The notes beneath the pieces were generated by a model that saw only the letters and a list, made by a program, of their open reading frames with translations, did no database searches and was not told where the DNA came from. Below are positions 46,132-46,598 of a DNA stretch of 46,598 nt, piece after piece. This DNA comes from an uncultured Phocaeicola sp. (GTDB taxonomy: Bacteria > Bacteroidota > Bacteroidia > Bacteroidales > Bacteroidaceae). The DNA is taken from assembly GCA_944320135.1 (NCBI GenBank), contig CALUGI010000025.1:1-46598 (forward strand), given 5' to 3'. Each line of letters begins with the position of its first letter. The first letter of the stretch is position 1. Position numbers and translations under genes: made by a program.

Positions 46132-46598
46132 TGATAAGGTACTACACAAATATTTTTTGCAAAATTAAGATTCGCACCAGAATCATCACGCCCACCCGTT
46201 GTGATTCCAATCGCTTCTCCATATCTGTTTATTAAGGCTCCACCACTACTTCCATGATCTATCGGACAACTTATCTGAATGAAATTGTCGTTTCTTATTT
46301 GGGAAATTTCACCTGAAGAAAACGTATTTTCCAATCCTTTGGGACTACCTATCGTATAAACCCTTTCTCCTACTTCACACTTGCGACGAGATACCGGTAT
46401 GTAATTGAACTGTCCTCTCACTTTAAATAAAATATAATCATCTGCTTCACTTTTCGCCAATACCTTATCTATCTTATATTGCCGTCCGTCCGACAGCTTG
46501 ATGATTTCATATCCTATCCCCGTCCCTTTGAATACATGATAATTGCTGACCGCCAATCCATCCGCACTGATAAAGAAACCGGAACCTTGATAAGCATT
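46128..46598 (-). CDS. Trypsin-like serine protease, partial at the right edge
   Basis: The frame is open to the window end (157 residues visible), so the N-terminus is missing. The visible part starts QGSGFFISADGLAVSNYHVF, with the catalytic His in NYHV. The catalytic Asp is probably in SEADDYILFKV, and the Ser is in DHGSSGGALIN. This is the chymotrypsin fold of DegP/HtrA-like proteases without a PDZ domain at its C-terminus, since it ends soon after the protease fold. The TTG at 46556 is internal, not a start. The stop overlaps the next gene by four bases. Confidence 0.85.
   Translation of the reverse strand, partial: NAYQGSGFFISADGLAVSNYHVFKGTGIGYEIIKLSDGRQYKIDKVLAKSEADDYILFKVRGQFNYIPVSRRKCEVGERVYTIGSPKGLENTFSSGEISQIRNDNFIQISCPIDHGSSGGALINRYGEAIGITTGGRDDSGANLNFAKNICVVPYQ

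Overview
The window looks like a chromosomal segment of a gut-type member of the order Bacteroidales (Bacteroides/Phocaeicola-like). The evidence is: many promoters of the Bacteroidetes form (TAnnTTTG, sometimes with an upstream TTTG), almost no Shine-Dalgarno sequences, a hybrid two-component system of the one-protein HTCS type, a XusABC-like xenosiderophore system, a FimB/Mfa2-like lipoprotein, and a division/cell-wall (dcw) cluster with a Bacteroidetes gene order. The species cannot be told from the sequence alone.

Left part (1-13.6 kb): a CNNM/CorC-type CBS membrane protein and a LysR regulator lie on the minus strand. Divergent from LysR is a three-gene operon: TonB-dependent receptor, DUF4374 surface lipoprotein and PepSY membrane protein. 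This matches xusABC, which captures siderophores made by other bacteria. A 1336-residue hybrid sensor kinase/AraC regulator follows, with a serine-type sulfatase lipoprotein 26 bp behind it and no SusC/SusD pair.

Centre (13.86-29.4 kb): a compact dcw cluster, rsmH-ftsL-ftsI-murE-mraY-murD-ftsW-murG-murC-ftsQ-ftsA-ftsZ, followed by a GatB/YqeY-domain gene. Several genes overlap by 4-11 bases. It provides the cytoplasmic steps of peptidoglycan precursor synthesis, lipid I/II formation, septal polymerase and transpeptidase, and the FtsA/FtsZ scaffold. mraZ, usually the first gene, is absent. A 141-bp gap with its own promoter-like element separates ftsW from murG.

Right part (29.4-46.6 kb): a fimbrillin-like lipoprotein with a 74-residue partner peptide, recO, tRNA-Glu and rpsT (apparently sharing a promoter), gyrB, a GH77 4-alpha-glucanotransferase with starch-binding modules, a metallo-beta-lactamase-like protein without the usual metal motif, a 0.65-kb stretch of gene remnants, an exported thioredoxin, a GH2 beta-galactosidase, a lytic transglycosylase, a DUF2007 protein, an ADP-ribosylglycohydrolase, a small DUF6804-like membrane protein and a truncated trypsin-like protease at the right edge.

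The most unusual feature is a family of degenerate GC-rich repeats with a period close to 22 bp (19-24 bp). They recur in at least eight intergenic gaps and never inside a recognised gene. Units share the pattern GAAAnGCssG...CGTTTTTC, and in the best arrays the core recurs at exactly 22-bp steps. I know of no described element that matches it.
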